From the NCBI GenBank assembly GCA_028583415.1, contig CM053266.1:80916149-80980148 (forward strand): a DNA stretch of 64,000 nucleotides, written 5' to 3'. This document shows positions 9,186 through 21,630 of this stretch, in pieces. The DNA is from Protea cynaroides (Eukaryota > Streptophyta > Magnoliopsida > Proteales > Proteaceae). Each line of letters opens with the position of its first letter. Position 1 is the stretch's first letter. The position numbers and the translations under genes are program-made. The notes beneath the pieces are model-generated. The model was not told the DNA's origin. It saw only the letters and a program-made list of their open reading frames with translations, and did no database searches.

Positions 9186-11516
9186 TGTCACACCCCAATT
9201 CTGATCCAACCAGAATGGTGTGAGTGAACCGTCATTGAACCAACGGTTCACACCAGGATCTCGAATAGGCCGTGTCCACTCATACAAATCATTACACATA
9301 ACCACAATCAGAATATAAATATACAGCGGAAGACTTTAAATAGAATGAACTGAGTATCTATTGATAATTTAAATAAATATCCTATTATCCAAATTCAAAC
9401 ACATAAAATAATATCCGTACATCCATTTAATCCAACTGAAAATAACTGAAAGAAATAAATAAAATCCGATCAAAGGTACACGCAGAAAGGGCACTCGCAT
9501 GAAGCGTCATGCTCGCCTTTCCTGCTTGCACATCCAGAGCAGCAACACCTCCATACGTCGGAGCGTTCATGTAGTCATCCACCGTGTAACCTGCATCAGC
9601 ATCTAAAAACAATGTATATACAAAGGGTGAGCTCACAACACAGCTCAGTAAGACAATCAGACAGTTTCACAATATTATGCATGAGTAACAATCATTTTAT
9701 GTTGTGGTCTGGTTTTAAGTTTGCAATGTTCTATAGAAAGGTTTGGTGGCCCCCACACCTCTATACACGAGTGTGTGGCACCTCATGGATCACACCCCTA
9801 TTGGCCCACATGCACCCACCATGGAATAGAGATAGAGCTAAGATACCCCCGTACCTCCCCTGATATTCTACCCATACCAGTACCTAAGCCCCTACTGGCC
9901 AGGGCTCACAAACTGGGCTCGCAACTAACCAATCATATATGTCATCAATGTACGCTCTATCCCAGCACAGCCGTCTACAGCATAGAGATAGAGCTAAGGC
10001 ATTCCTACACCTCCCTTGATGCCCTATCCGCAACCAACCCACTAGGATAGAAACAATACGCAGGTAGACCCTATCCCGACATAACTCCCTACGGCATAGA
10101 GATAGAGCTAAAGCATCGTGGACAAGCCAGCGTCGACTCAGAGACCACAGTGCCACATAACCATGGCCAGATCAACATCAATATCGGAGACCACCGTACC
10201 ACGACCTTCCCCTGATGCCCCACCCGTACCAAGCACGTTAAGATAGATTACTACAAAAGGTGCTAGTGTGAGAAGTGATCCCAGGCCCATGCTCCACTCC
10301 ACACACTAACGAAAACAATCACATGCTTAACAATCACATCCTATCAATGCATGAACAATAATAATAACTGAAAGTAAAGGATGGCATGTGAATATGCACA
10401 AACATCACATCATAGATATTCAGGTGATTAACAACAACTTACTGTCCATTAATTATTAGGTTTAGGTCAGATTCCCTTACCTGACGCTCATTTGTTAGCT
10501 TGCTCCACGTCGCAAGATCCAAACGATATGTCACAAAATCCTACAACATTATTAGGGTTTCATTAGAATATTTTTCTGAGGGTTTCATGTTGGTCGAAAA
10601 CCATACGGTTACAAAATACCCTCACAGAGCTGACCGGTGGCATGTACCGGTCGCAGCTCTGTGGGGAAGACTGGCGACCGATATGCTCAGCCGGTCCCCA
10701 CAGACCAACCTCCCGAGGGATACCGGTGGCAACATACCGCTCGCACCATGTGCAACCGGTATAGTCGACCGATATGTCTCCGGAAGACCATACATGGGTT
10801 TTCAACTGCCGTCGATCATCCTCCATGGATTTCCAAGGTTTCTCCTATCCATTCTAAGTCTAATCTTTGAGTTAGAGTTATCCCCAACTCATTCGAGTCT
10901 CTTTTCGATGAATATCATCGCGAATCTAGGGTTTGACGGCAACTTAGGGTTTATTGGCCAATTTAGGGTTTTAGATTAATACCTACTTTGCATGGTATTG
11001 ATCCACCCACACAACTAACATAGGATAAGAAGAATAGTTAAAACACTTACCATTGACTGGCGTGGCGTGAGCTTCGTCGAACGGTAATGGCAGCACCTTC
11101 TTCTTCTTCCTAGCTCCTTCTCCTTTCCAACCTCTTTCTCTTCTTTAGGGTTTGTGAGAGACAATGGAAAGGATTTGAAGAGGCTTAAGGGTGTATTTAT
11201 AGGCTAGATTTAGGGTTTAGTAACCCTACTAGGATTAGGAAAGTCTTAGAATTCGAAATCAGGCAAGTGGGACCCTCAGAAGTCAATTTTCGGATTTCCA
11301 CACTTAGCTGCGCAGACCTGACCGGTCGACCGGTACAAGACCGGTACCATCGACCGGTCAACATAAAATTATGTATTATGTTGATTCGATCGTCTTTGGT
11401 CTGATTTCATACCTGTTTGTCATCCGCTCGTCCCGTCTGGCCCGGTGATGATCGGAAGACCTGTCACGACCTCAAAACCAAGGTTTAGACCGGATTTACG
11501 GAGTACGGGTCTTACA
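9186..11516 (-). repeat. 5' LTR of Tekay-like element T1 (2331 bp)
   Basis: Complete LTR, TGTAAGACCC to GGGTGTGACA on the minus strand. It matches 1-1777 and is bounded by the PBS on one side and LINE sequence on the other. On the minus strand the order is: motif cluster (11360-11320), TATA box (11203-11193), first-exon donor ATG/GTAAGT (11050), second motif cluster (10775-10632), acceptor TTTTTAG (9603) and the small conserved ORF exon (9602-9470). The outer flank is GTACC (11517-11521). Its partner lies outside the window. Confidence 0.95.
9470..9602 (-). other. LTR exon-like ORF of T1 with Cys-rich end
   Basis: After the TTTTTAG acceptor the minus strand encodes a peptide related to those in the T2, T3, solo and right-edge LTRs: D-A-x-x-T-x-[ED]-D-[YF]-M, then A-P-x-Y-G-x-V-A-A, ending in H-D-x-S-C-x-C. 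Against the right-edge LTR most differences are at third codon positions, suggesting past protein-level selection. The second half is in a shifted frame in this copy. No function is known to me. Confidence 0.55.
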
Positions 11517-12499
11517 GTACCAATTAAAAAACTTTGGATTCCCTTGTTCATTATATTGCAATGCATATGGCAAGCTTGGAACACAAGATGCTATGACGGG
11601 TATAAGGTAAATCCTAAGCATACCATCCATTGGATATGTGAACAGGTAAGGTATGCCTCTGTTGTCAAGTCTTGCTGCATCAAATCTGTTGGTGATCTAC
11701 AGATTAAAAGATTTTTAAAACTTCAGACAAAGAATGTTAAACCAAAAAATATTACTTCGGTTATGTGGATAAAGCCTCCAATAGGCTAGATGAAGCTTAA
11801 TGTGGATGGCTGTGCTTTAGGCAATCGAGGAGATGCTGGTGCAGGAGGGGTACTTCGGGATAGCTATGGGAAAGTATTTTTTGCATTTGGTAAATATTTG
11901 AATAGATGCACAAACTTCCAAGTAGAGATGGCAGCTGCCATTAGAGGTCTGAGGAGATAGTCAGACTTGGGATCACAAAGTTATGGATTGAATGTGATTC
12001 CAGTTCAATGGTGTTTTGTTTTCTAAATTCTGATCCACCATGGTATATTCTACAAAAATGGAAAAAGCTTAAAGAAGCTCTGTCACAAACTGAGATCAGA
12101 TTCACATACTGTGTGAGAGAGATTAATGGTGCTGCAGATAATCTTGCAAAATGGGCTGCCACTGAGCTAGAGTCAACAACATGGACTAAATGCCCAAACT
12201 TTCTAACAAAAGATGTAGTATGGGATGCATCTGACCGTCCTAGGTATAGGTTCAGATAATGAGTTTATTTGAGATCTTAACTACTGTATTTGCTCTAGTT
12301 TATTGGCAAGGTCTTCATAAACCCTGCTGATGGCAATGCCGAAGGTGGGTTTTATGTATGTCCTTTGATGTTCATGTACTCTTGATCCTCTATGGGCTCT
12401 ACTGATGGCTATGATGAAGGTGAGGTAAAGCCATAGATGTAATCTTATATCTTTTTTATTTTATTCTTAATTCAAATTTGTTGATCTTTAGCAAAAAAA
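11517..12499 (+). mobile_element. LINE (L1-type) 3' end with RNase H, interrupted by T1
   Basis: C-terminal part of a plant L1 ORF2. A WxAWN-type linker after RT comes first, then an RNase H domain with the catalytic Asp in LNVDGCA, Glu in FQVEMAA and Asp in ECDSSS, and the late Asp in GAADNLAKWA. The reading frame carries a stop near 11787 and a frameshift near 11950. The 3' tail ends in an A7 run at 12493-12499. The upstream portion lies beyond T1, which inserted here. The start at 11517 is the T1 junction, not a natural LINE end. Confidence 0.82.
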
Positions 12500-13785
12500 T
12501 TAGTAAACTTAAGCAACAATTAACATAACAGCTTTATTCAAAAGCGAAAATGCTAATGCTTAGTAGATTTCTTTATGGGATTCTTTCTACTCACTCAAGA
12601 ATTCAAGCTTTCATTGTTTCACTCAAGATCTTACTATAAAAATGTACTACCATAAGATTGTTTATTCATCAAAAATCTCCAACACTCAAAAAATATTCAC
12701 ACATAAATAAAAAGGTCTTTATAAAGTTTGTAATGGGGCTAGGGTTAAAGGTAAGGATAAGAAAAAGTACTGACGTAAGAATCCAAGAAACTAATAGAGC
12801 ATTAAGACAAAATTTTAGTAGCTAAAACAATAGGGTTCATCAATAAAGCTCTTCAACAAAACTTCCCAAACTCCAGTTTCTTTTCTCATTCCTTCATTCT
12901 TTTTCTTGCATTTAAGAACTATGCTTTTCTTCTTGAATATATATAAAATATTTTTTTTTGTTTTTTTTAAAAATAAACATAATAACAAGGATAAATTATT
13001 CCCATTACATTCTACTTTCTGAAATACAACTTTCACCTGTGCCAATAATGCCTCCATACTTGTTCAAGACATATTTTCTTCTCAAAACGCACTAAGCAAT
13101 TCCCAATGCTCCATTAGCTCAAAGGTTAGTAAAACATGAGGAAATTAAACATTACAAGGCTCATAGTTTAGGGTGTAATAAAGAATAGAGTTTAAAGGCT
13201 TAAAGTGGACTCATTAAAGGTAAAAATATATAGGGTTGGCTTTTTATGTTAAGTAGCTACAGAATCCTAGTTGCCTTCATCATTTTCATGTGTGCACATA
13301 TCAATGTAGTCTTAAAACGGTTTAAAACATGTTCTAGAGATACAAAATCATAATAGAGTATCACTCTTCCAAGAAAAATAAAAACTGACATGGATGTCTC
13401 AGTCTCTTTTGACTCGGAAGCCCTCTTGGTTTGATTCCATCTACTAGACATACATGCTTTACTTTTTAATGCAGCTATTAATGCTTATCCAAGCTCATGT
13501 AGAAAATTATTTCAACTAATTCATATATGTATCTTTTCATACTTAAATAGCTTCAATCTATGGCATACATGCTCTCTTTAGTCAATTGAAATGAAAATTT
13601 TAAAAAAATTCAACTACAATAAAAATGTTGCTCTTTGGAAATAGAAATAGCACCCAACTCTCAAAGTATATTGACAATAAAAGAAATTAAAAATAAAAAC
13701 ATGACACAAAACAGAACTAATAAAAATTTATTTTAATGCTAAATAAATCTTAAATTCTAAATAAAACTAATGACAGATCTTAATT
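12500..13785 (-). other. 3' non-coding part of an Athila/Tat-like element
   Basis: AT-rich stretch without a credible ORF on either strand. Its position downstream of integrase (minus strand) and before the LINE tail fits the long 3' untranslated region of Athila/Tat elements. No second copy of the 17813-33363 LTR is visible here, so the 3' LTR seems lost or outside the window. Confidence 0.45.
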
Positions 13786-13800
13786 TCTCCCCCCACACTT
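13786..13800 (-). other. Polypurine-like tract of the Athila/Tat-like element
   Basis: On the minus strand GTGTGGGGGGAG occurs downstream of integrase. Comparable G-rich tracts sit at the end of pol and in the 3' region of Athila/Tat elements. It is not followed here by a recognisable LTR start. Confidence 0.45.
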
Positions 13801-14099
13801 GAATCTGACATTGTCCTCAATGGAAAATAAGAGCAGAAAAGAAAGCAATTAATAGAGAGAAGAAAAATAAATCTATTTTCTTGGGTTGTCTCCCAAACAA
13901 CACATTTATTTAACGTCGTTAGCCCGACTCTAGCTTTGTCATGAGTCCTCACAAGTAAGATCTGCTAGTCCCACTTCTATAATATTTTTCATTTGAAAAC
14001 CATCATAGTAAGGTTTAAGTCTGTGATTATTCACATTAAATATTTTACTTGTTTTGAAACTATTTATTTCCACCACACTATGAGGAAATACGTTAATCA

Positions 14100-15322
14100 C
14101 AACAAAATGACCAATCCATGCAACTTACCTAGAAACAATTTTAACTATGAATGGAAGAGAAGCACTTTCGGGCCAACAACAAAATTTTTTTCTAGAAATC
14201 ATCTTGTCATAAAAGGCCTTGGTTTTTGCTTTGTAAATGCTGGAGCTCTCGTATGCGTCATTCATCAACTCCTCAAGTTCTTGCAGTTGTAACTTCCTTT
14301 GAATACCAGCATCAGTCATATTTATATTGCAATTCTTGACCACCCGATGTGCTTTGTGTTCTAATTCCACCGGGAGATGACATAGCTTACCAAAAACTAA
14401 TCGGTATGGCAATATTCCAATGGGTGTCTTGTAAGCAATCCTATATGCTCACAAGGCATCGTCGAGTCACAAACTCCAATATTTCTTGTTAAGATTTACC
14501 GTCTTTTTCAAGATAGACTTTACCTCTCTATTTGACACTTTAACTTGGCCATTGGTCTATAGATAATACAAGGTGGAGCCTTTATGAGCAACATAGTATT
14601 TCTTAAACAATGCCTCTGTCGTCTTATTACAAAAATGGGTGCCTTGTCGTTGATTATGCTCTTCGGCATCCCAAACCTGACAAAAATAAATTCTGCAACA
14701 ACCTTAGAATCGTCAGTTCTGGTGGCTTGAGCTTCTACCCATTTGAAAACATAATCAACGGTTAAGAGAATATAAGTATTATCAAACAAAAAAAGGGAAT
14801 GGTCTCATAAAGTCAATGCCCCATACATCAAAAATTTTAACAATTAAAATAGAGGTCTGAGGCATTTAATTTCTCTGGAAGATGTTACTTATCCTTTGGC
14901 AATTATCACATGACTTAGAATATATAGGAATCTTTGAATAACGATGGCCAATACAAATCACTTTCTAACACCTTGAGGGTTGTCCTCTTCGGTCCAAAGT
15001 GCTCTCCACATGCATAAGTATGACAGAAGGTTAGAATCTGAACATATTCGATTTCAAATGCTCACCTTCTTATTACTTGATCAGCATAATGCTTCCACAA
15101 ATAAGGGTAATCCCAAATATAATATTTTGCATTACTCTTAATTTTGTCCCTCTGAGCTTTAGTCAAATCAGTAGGCAGCACATTAGTGACCAAAAAATTA
15201 ACAATATCTACATACCATGGTGCTACTATGTTAAGGTTAAACAATTGTTCATCATTCTCCTCCAACTGTAATTCTATAGCAATTGCAACCTCTAGTTCAT
15301 TTTTATTATTTAATTTAAACAC
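14100..15322 (-). pseudogene. Athila/Tat-like integrase region (broken)
   Basis: On the minus strand: a segment with APWYVDIVNFLVT and YYIWDYPYLWKHYADQVIRR, typical of the N-terminal zinc-binding region of Athila/Tat integrases; part of the core (FVRFGMPKSIINDKAPIF); then a C-terminal part with MPYRLVFGKLCHLPVELEHK. Many stops and frameshifts separate these pieces. The lineage is read from the LVFGK-CHLPVELEHKA stretch. Confidence 0.85.
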
Positions 15323-15930
15323 TTCTTATACTATGGAGTCAACAATATCTATAGCAAAAAGTCTATGGAAATCATTAGGGTATTTCATGGCTTCAAAAAT
15401 ATTAAAATGAATTACTTCACCACTAAATTCCATTGTGAATGTACCATCATGAACGTCTATCTTCGTTCGAGCTTTGTTCAAGAATGATCTTCCCAATAAA
15501 ATAGGTGCAGGATTAGGTGAGACATCATTTTCTATGTCCAGAATATAGAAATCAGCTAGAAATACTAGCTCGTTTACCTACATAAGAACATCTTCAAGTA
15601 CCCCTTCAAGGTATGCTTTAGTACGATCTCCAGTTGGATAATAACACTAGTTTCTTTCAAGAGATCTAGATTTAATGAAGCATAAATGGATTTTGGCATT
15701 GCATTAATAGATACTCCTAAATCTAGCATAGCTCTCTTAATTCTGGTGTTATTGATTTTATAGGGAATGGTGAATATACCTGGATCTTTGCACTTGGGAA
15801 GAAGTTTTCTTTGGAGTTTTGTTGAGACATTCTCTCTCATACTTAATATTTCATTACCATTCAGATTTTTTTTGTTAATGCATCTCTTTAGGAAATTTTT
15901 TATACCTGGGCACCTGTTTGATTGCATCCA
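15240..15930 (-). pseudogene. Athila/Tat-like protease and pre-RT region, fused to integrase
   Basis: The protease-like segment has AMLDLGVSINAMPKSIYASL, where Athila-type proteases have DLGASIN-MP. It continues through a pre-RT linker (FNIFEAMKYP-like text) and, near 15240-15255, passes in frame straight into the integrase zinc-binding region (NIVAPWY). The whole RT and RNase H coding stretch is missing between them. Confidence 0.8.
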
Positions 15931-16599
15931 ACAGGGGTATATTTACCTCTACTTTACGAAACAAATCTAGAATTTCTCCTTGTCTTCTTTCTTGGATTTT
16001 ATAAATTTTCTAGGAAATGGAGGAGGATTAATCTTAGACAGGATGAAAGGTTTGGGTGTTGCCTCATGTTGAGCTGTTGTTTCATCTTTCTCTATTTCTT
16101 TCTCAATTTCTTCTTCATTTGATACAGTAGGACTCACCCTTTTTGGTTATCCATGTTCCTTACCACTTCGGAGTGTTATTGCATTCACACTCTCTTTTGG
16201 ATTCACAACGGTTTGTGATGGTAATTTTCCTCCAACATGAGCTTTTAAACTACTCATAGCAATTGTCATTTGACTCCCTTGACTCTCTAGACTTTGAATG
16301 CTGGATTTCGTCTCTTACTAAAATTGTTTGGTATTGATAGCAAGAGATTTGACTATGTCTTCTAGAGACAAGTTTGAATTTTTTTGGAGCAGGTTGTCTT
16401 GGTTGGAATGTAGATTGTTTATTTTAATAGAAATTTTGCCCTGCTAGTCTATTTCCTCCATAGCTTAGGTTCGGATAATCTCTCTAACCTCGATTATATG
16501 GGTTAGGGAAGGGATCATGTTGCCTTAGTGGTCCTGGAAAATTACCAGCAGCACTGGCTTATTCTATGGGTCCTTCTTGAAGTATTGGACACATATCAG

Positions 16600-17499
16600 T
16601 TGAGTGTCTCGGCATTAAACACAACTCATAAATTTTTACATGTTGCATATTCCCTACAGCTATCTATCTAACAAGAGTGGTAAAATCAAATAATTGTTGT
16701 TCAATGGAAGAAGAATTTACCTCGTTCACATTTTTGACCGGTGCATCATTCCATGTACCAAACTTTTGGGAATTTACAGCTATATTTGAGATTAATCTTT
16801 TGGTAGCTTCAGGTGTCTTATCCACCAAAGCTCCTCTACTTGTTACATCTATCATATTCCTTTCCATGGGCAGTAGACTTTCACAAAAATATTAGATTAA
16901 AAATTGATCACTTATCTGATGGTGTGGACAACTGGCATAAAGTTTCTTGAACCACTCCCAGTATTCCTGAAGCAATTCTCCTGTGTACTGTCGTATGCCA
17001 CAAATTTCTTTTCATATGGTGGCGGCTCTAGATGCTGGGAAATATTTTTCCAAAAATGATCTTTTAATTTCGTTCCATGTAGTGATCGTCCCAAATGGTA
17101 AGTAATAGAATCAATCTTTTGCATCATCTGATAGTGAAAAGGAAAGGCTTATAGTTTAATCTGTCCTTCTGACATTCTTGTCGGTTTCATGCTTGAACAC
17201 ACTACATGAAATTCCATCAGATGTTTATTTAGATCATCACCTGTACAACCACGAAACTTAGATAACAAATGAATCAAGCCAGACATAAGCTCAAAAGCGA
17301 CATCCAAAATAGGGTATTGAATGCACAAAGGTTTTTGGTTAAAATCAGGAGTAGCCAACTCCTTTAATGTCTTGTCATTCTTAGCCATGATTTCTTCTTG
17401 TTCAGAGTCATTTGAAAAACTTTCAAAAATAAATCCTGTGATAGGGATTGATTCTCTTTCCACCGTAATTTGCTTAGTTTCTTTCCTTAACCGACGCAT
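16600..17499 (-). pseudogene. Athila/Tat-like gag (broken)
   Basis: Minus-strand pieces 17499-17149, 17127-16912 and 16867-16664 match the Gag of Athila/Tat elements: LLSKFRGCTGDDLNKHLMEF, then the ITYHLGRSLHGTKLKDHF region and IDVTSRGALVDKTPEATKRL. Frameshifts and stops separate them. The region from 15931 to 16600 continues the degenerate gag tail. Confidence 0.82.
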
Positions 17500-17789
17500 G
17501 GTATGTTCAAGTTCTGATCAAAATTCAGATCACCTATTTGAGTGGATCACGTCAGAAGCATAAGCTCCCAAAATTAGCTAAGATAATTAAAAAAAAAAAT
17601 TAAGAAGACAAAGAAAATGCTAAAACGTTAATGCTAAGGTTTCAAAATTTTAAATTTTTAAAATTTTTTTAACCGAACCAACAAAAATAATAAACTAAAT
17701 CGAAAGAAACTTTTTCAAAAGAAAAATATGCTAAACCTTAAGAATTTAAGTGAAGAAAGATGTAAAAACTAATCAAAATTCATTTCCCA

Positions 17790-17806
17790 ACAACAACGCC
17801 AAAAAT
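17790..17806 (-). other. Degenerate PBS of the Athila/Tat-like element
   Basis: On the minus strand TTGGCGTTGTTGTTGGGAAA lies just inside the LTR. It resembles the TGGCGCCGTTGCCGGGGA primer site used by Athila/Tat elements, with several C to T changes. Confidence 0.65.
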
Positions 17807-18292
17807 TTCGAATGCACCAATTTTAATTATGTGTTTCTTTAGTGACCTAATTAATAAACTGTAGCCTGGGTAAGTAAAGGTCGATCCCATAGAGAATGTT
17901 TCGATTAGAATTTATATTCTACTCAAACTAATATGCTAAATAATACAAAGCAATCATAGTAACAAAAGGGGTTTTAGTTGGTTGAATCAAACTGAAAGTA
18001 AACAGACAACTATTAAATTGAAAAGTAATTAGATGAGAAGATTTAATTCTTGGTTCAATCTCCACATACACATGCAATGAGTAAAATTAATTGCAACGTT
18101 ATTCTCATTCTCACAATCAGAATTAAAGACCCTAGATAACAATAATTTCAGTTACCCAAGTTTTTCCTTGAATATCTTTACAGAGTAAGCCCTTCAGAGA
18201 GATCTAACCATTGAACAACACTAAATAAGCTCTCAATACTTAATTCAATAGCAGCATTAAGAAAGATGAGAACAGGTCAATCTAAGCAATAA

Positions 18293-20639
18293 TGTAAGAC
18301 CCGCACTCCACTAACTTGGTCTAACCGTGTCGTGCCAGGTCTTCCCATCATTGCTGGACCAAGTGGACCGATCGTATGAAGATGGATCACAAAATCAGGT
18401 ATGAATTGAGTTAAAATGCTCAAAAGTATGTGTATGGTTGAATACCTGGGTAGGTATGGTCAACCATAAGGTATGAAACAAATGTCACTGATTCAGGACC
18501 CTACGGTCGATGTTTTTGACCCTATGGTCAACGGATTCTACGACCGTAGGCCATTGACCTTGAGACCCCAGATCAGACTCCGAGTTGGAAACTTTCCTAA
18601 TTCAAGGGGGGATTTCTTTCCTAATGTTGGAGAACTCTATATGGAGAATTTTTCTCTATAAAAAGGATGTCCCTCAACCTTTTTTACTATTTCAGATCAT
18701 TAGTAAACCCTAAAGGAAGAGAAAGAAAAGGAAAGAAAAGGAAAAGAAGGTGAAGAAGAAAAGACTAAGGAAAAGGTTTTGCTGAGAAGATTTTAGCTCT
18801 CTATCATAGGCAAAGGTATGAACCTAATCTCTGAAGATGTAAATTCTATGGAATAAGGCTTCTATGGGGGATTGGAGATGTCAACCTATTATGATCCATG
18901 TGATTCCTTGAGTAAATCCCAAGGCTAATAATGAGGGGTGAGTTTGGTGATAATGGTTGATGAGAAACTATTAATGATGACCATAGGATAACCTTAGTAT
19001 GAACCCAAGAGAAATGCCAAGGAGTTGACCCAAGAAGAACTCGAATTGAATGTAGTTTATGACCAGAAATCTTAAGGCTGCAGCTACGGTCGACCATAGC
19101 ATGACCAGCATGATCAAAGTATCAACCATAGGCATTTGAGAAGAATTCAAAAACCATATGGTCGCAGTTACGGTCGCATATGGTGCGACCATAAGGTATC
19201 GACCGTTGGTAGTAAGGTCGATACAGTATGAGACCATAGGACCAATCAGACACCTATCAATGCTCTGTTTCGATTTCTGACTACAGTAACATGTTACATA
19301 TGAATGCTAAGTTAAATTCATATAACTTTGAGGTTATTAAATTGATTCAAAGAGAATTACAAGGCTTAGAAGGAGATCAAGTTTTGCTAATAGGTGAGGG
19401 AACAAGACCTAAATTAATTGACTAAGAACAAGCTGTTTTACTTATTGAGTCCAATGCCATGATTGATTCTATGCTTGTTTGCTTGTAATGTATATCTCAC
19501 ATGTCATCCAATATTCCTATTATTACTGCTCATGCATATTTATTTATGTCTATTTATAATATGATGATGATGATGATACTAGAAATAAGCATTGATTATG
19601 TGTGTGTGGTTAGTGTGCTTGATGCGAGTGGAGCATCAGGGGGAGGATATGGCATGGTGGTCTTTGACCTGATCACCAGACTCTAGCTCTATCTTTACTC
19701 AAGTCTTGCCCATTAATATTGTCGTATCGCCATTACTTTAGCAGAACTATTACGTTGTAGGGCATCAGGGGAGGTGGTCTCGGACCGTGTAGTCTTTGAC
19801 TCTACCGGGGGGCCTTAGCTCTATCTCTATGGACGTATTAAGGGATGCTGGGATGAGGGCTTGGATACACTTGATGACATTTAGGATTGGTTAGTTGCGA
19901 GCCCAGTTTGTAAGCCCTCACCCATAGGGGCTTACGTATTGGTATGGGTAGGGCATCGAGGGAAGTGTTGACGGTGTTTGATCCGAACACTTTAGCTCTA
20001 TTTCTATTCCATGGTGGGTGCATGTGAAATGGCAATGGTGTTTGATCCATTGGATGGATTCACACACTTGTCTATAGAGGTGCAGGGGCCACCAAACCTT
20101 TCTATAGCATATTACAAACTTAGAAACCAGACCAAAGATATGAATTGAATGAATGCATATGTTTATTGCATTATTTTGTTTTCTCACTGAGCCGTGATGT
20201 GTGCTCACCCTTTCGACATCGAATATTTTAGTTGATGATGCAGGTCTTACTGTTGAAGATTATTTGAATGCATCGATGTATGGACACGTTGGGGCCATAG
20301 ATGTAAAAGCTATAGAAGAGACGCATGATCCTTCATGCCAGTGCAACCAGTGTATTTTTTTATTAGTGTAGTTATATTTGATTATTGGAACATGTAATGG
20401 GTTAATTACTTTTATGTCTTGAGTTTTGGAGATAATTGGATTAATTATTTATCATGGTTAGATGTTCAGTTCATTATTTATAAAGACGTTCGCTTATTTT
20501 TTTATTATCTCTGATTATTACTGTGGAATGTATGTGTGGTTGATATAGTGGGTACTACTTAATGAAGATCCTGGTTGAACTGTTGGTTTATTGACGGTTC
20601 ATCACACCATTCTGGTTAGTTCAGAAATGGGGTGTAACA
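18293..20639 (+). repeat. 5' LTR of Tekay-like element T2
   Basis: Starts TGTAAGACCCGC and ends GGTGTAACA (G to A change in the usual TGTGACA). It matches 29954-32330. Inside are: a motif cluster of the A[TC]GGTCGA/TCGACC[AG]T flavour (18433-18560), a TATA box (18656-18664), a donor AAAG/GTATGA (18816), a second cluster (19083-19222), an acceptor TTTTAG (20231) and the small ORF exon (20232-20371). It is preceded by the target copy AATAA (18288-18292). Confidence 0.95.
20232..20371 (+). other. LTR exon-like ORF of T2 5' LTR
   Basis: Open from the predicted acceptor to a TAG. It has the TVEDY-x-NA core, the YGHVGA block and a Cys-rich end HDPSCQCNQC. In this copy the Met of the YMNA core has become Leu. 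The 3' LTR copy (31899-32032) keeps the ORF, but its acceptor reads AA instead of AG. Confidence 0.55.
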
Positions 20640-20642
20640 ATT

Positions 20643-20654
20643 TGGTATCAGAGC
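20643..20654 (+). other. Primer binding site of T2
   Basis: TGGTATCAGAGC four bases after the 5' LTR end. It is the initiator-Met tRNA type, identical to that of T1. Confidence 0.92.
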
Positions 20655-20809
20655 TCTCGCAGGTTCTCCTCAATGACCTAACTACTTTCACATGAGTCAT
20701 GAACTGAGCTAGGATAAAATTAAAAACTATAATAAGAACATACCATAAGCACCTGTGTTGTTTGAGATATAAACAAAGGGAATAATGCACCTATGTAAAG
20801 GAGAAAATA

Positions 20810-20836
20810 ATATATATATATATATATATATATATG
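20810..20836. repeat. (TA)n microsatellite
   Basis: About 26 bp of alternating TA in the T2 leader, between the PBS and the end of aORF. Confidence 0.9.
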
Positions 20837-20918
20837 CCAAATAAAAATAAGAAAAATATACATCCGAATCAGAGTACATTCCACAAGTCGGACAGTTACT
20901 CTGCAATATTATTGGCAA

Positions 20919-21630
20919 TCATGGAGTTGGGGGTGCTGGAGGAGGTATGGCATCTACTTCCATATACATCCTATCATCATCCTCCTCATCATCACTCTCG
21001 TGTGCCTCTGCTGCTGCTACTGTTGTAGCCTCTGCATCTGCTGTTGCCACCCGAGTGAGAGGACGTCTCATAGCATTCCTCTCGTCATCACTGACCTGTA
21101 TCTCTCTCATGCCCATCCTATTGATGGCCTCCCAATCAAGGTCAGCTGAGAAGGTGTCCTCAAAAATCCTCTCATCCTCTAGGTTCACCTGTAGACGTGC
21201 GAGCAAGGTGGAGATCAGCCATCCATAGGGCAAGTTACCTCTCAAGTCAGGCAAAGTAGCTCTGTGCATAGTCCGGATGATGATGTATGGGAGATAGACA
21301 GGATGCCTAGTACAGATACAGTACAACACGTGCTGAGTCAGCTGAGAGACCATCTCGTAGTGTCCACCCTGAGGGATTAGATTATGCTGAATAATCTTAC
21401 AGTAGACCCGTGGCTCTGGACACAGGTTAACCACCTTCATTTCCCAGTGGTCGTCCCAAAGAATATAATTGTCTATCTCTGTACACACCTGTGTAGATAG
21501 GAACTGGGGCTCCCTTGGTGCACAGTAGACCAACTGTCCATCGTTGGAAATGCCCAGGAGATCAGTCAACTTCTGACAGTTGAAAGAGATAGGAACCCCA
21601 TTCACGCAACTGGTGATCCAAAGATCTCTA
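20919..21630 (-). pseudogene. T2 aORF, C-terminal part (cut by solo LTR)
   Basis: The minus-strand frame is open from the solo-LTR junction to a stop at 20919. It has VNGVPISFNCQKLTDLLGIS, then PRVYCKIIQHNLIPQGGHYE, DLDWEAINRMGMREIQVSDDE, an Ala/Thr-rich and acidic linker (ESDDEEDDD) and a Pro-rich end. It is the best-preserved C-terminal half in the window. The terminal coiled coil seen in T1 and T3 is missing because of an early stop. The N-terminal part is at 23946-24221. Confidence 0.8.

Noticed and set aside
20810..20836. (TA)n run as an origin or matrix attachment site
   Set aside because: Simple microsatellite, absent from the same position in T1 and T3.
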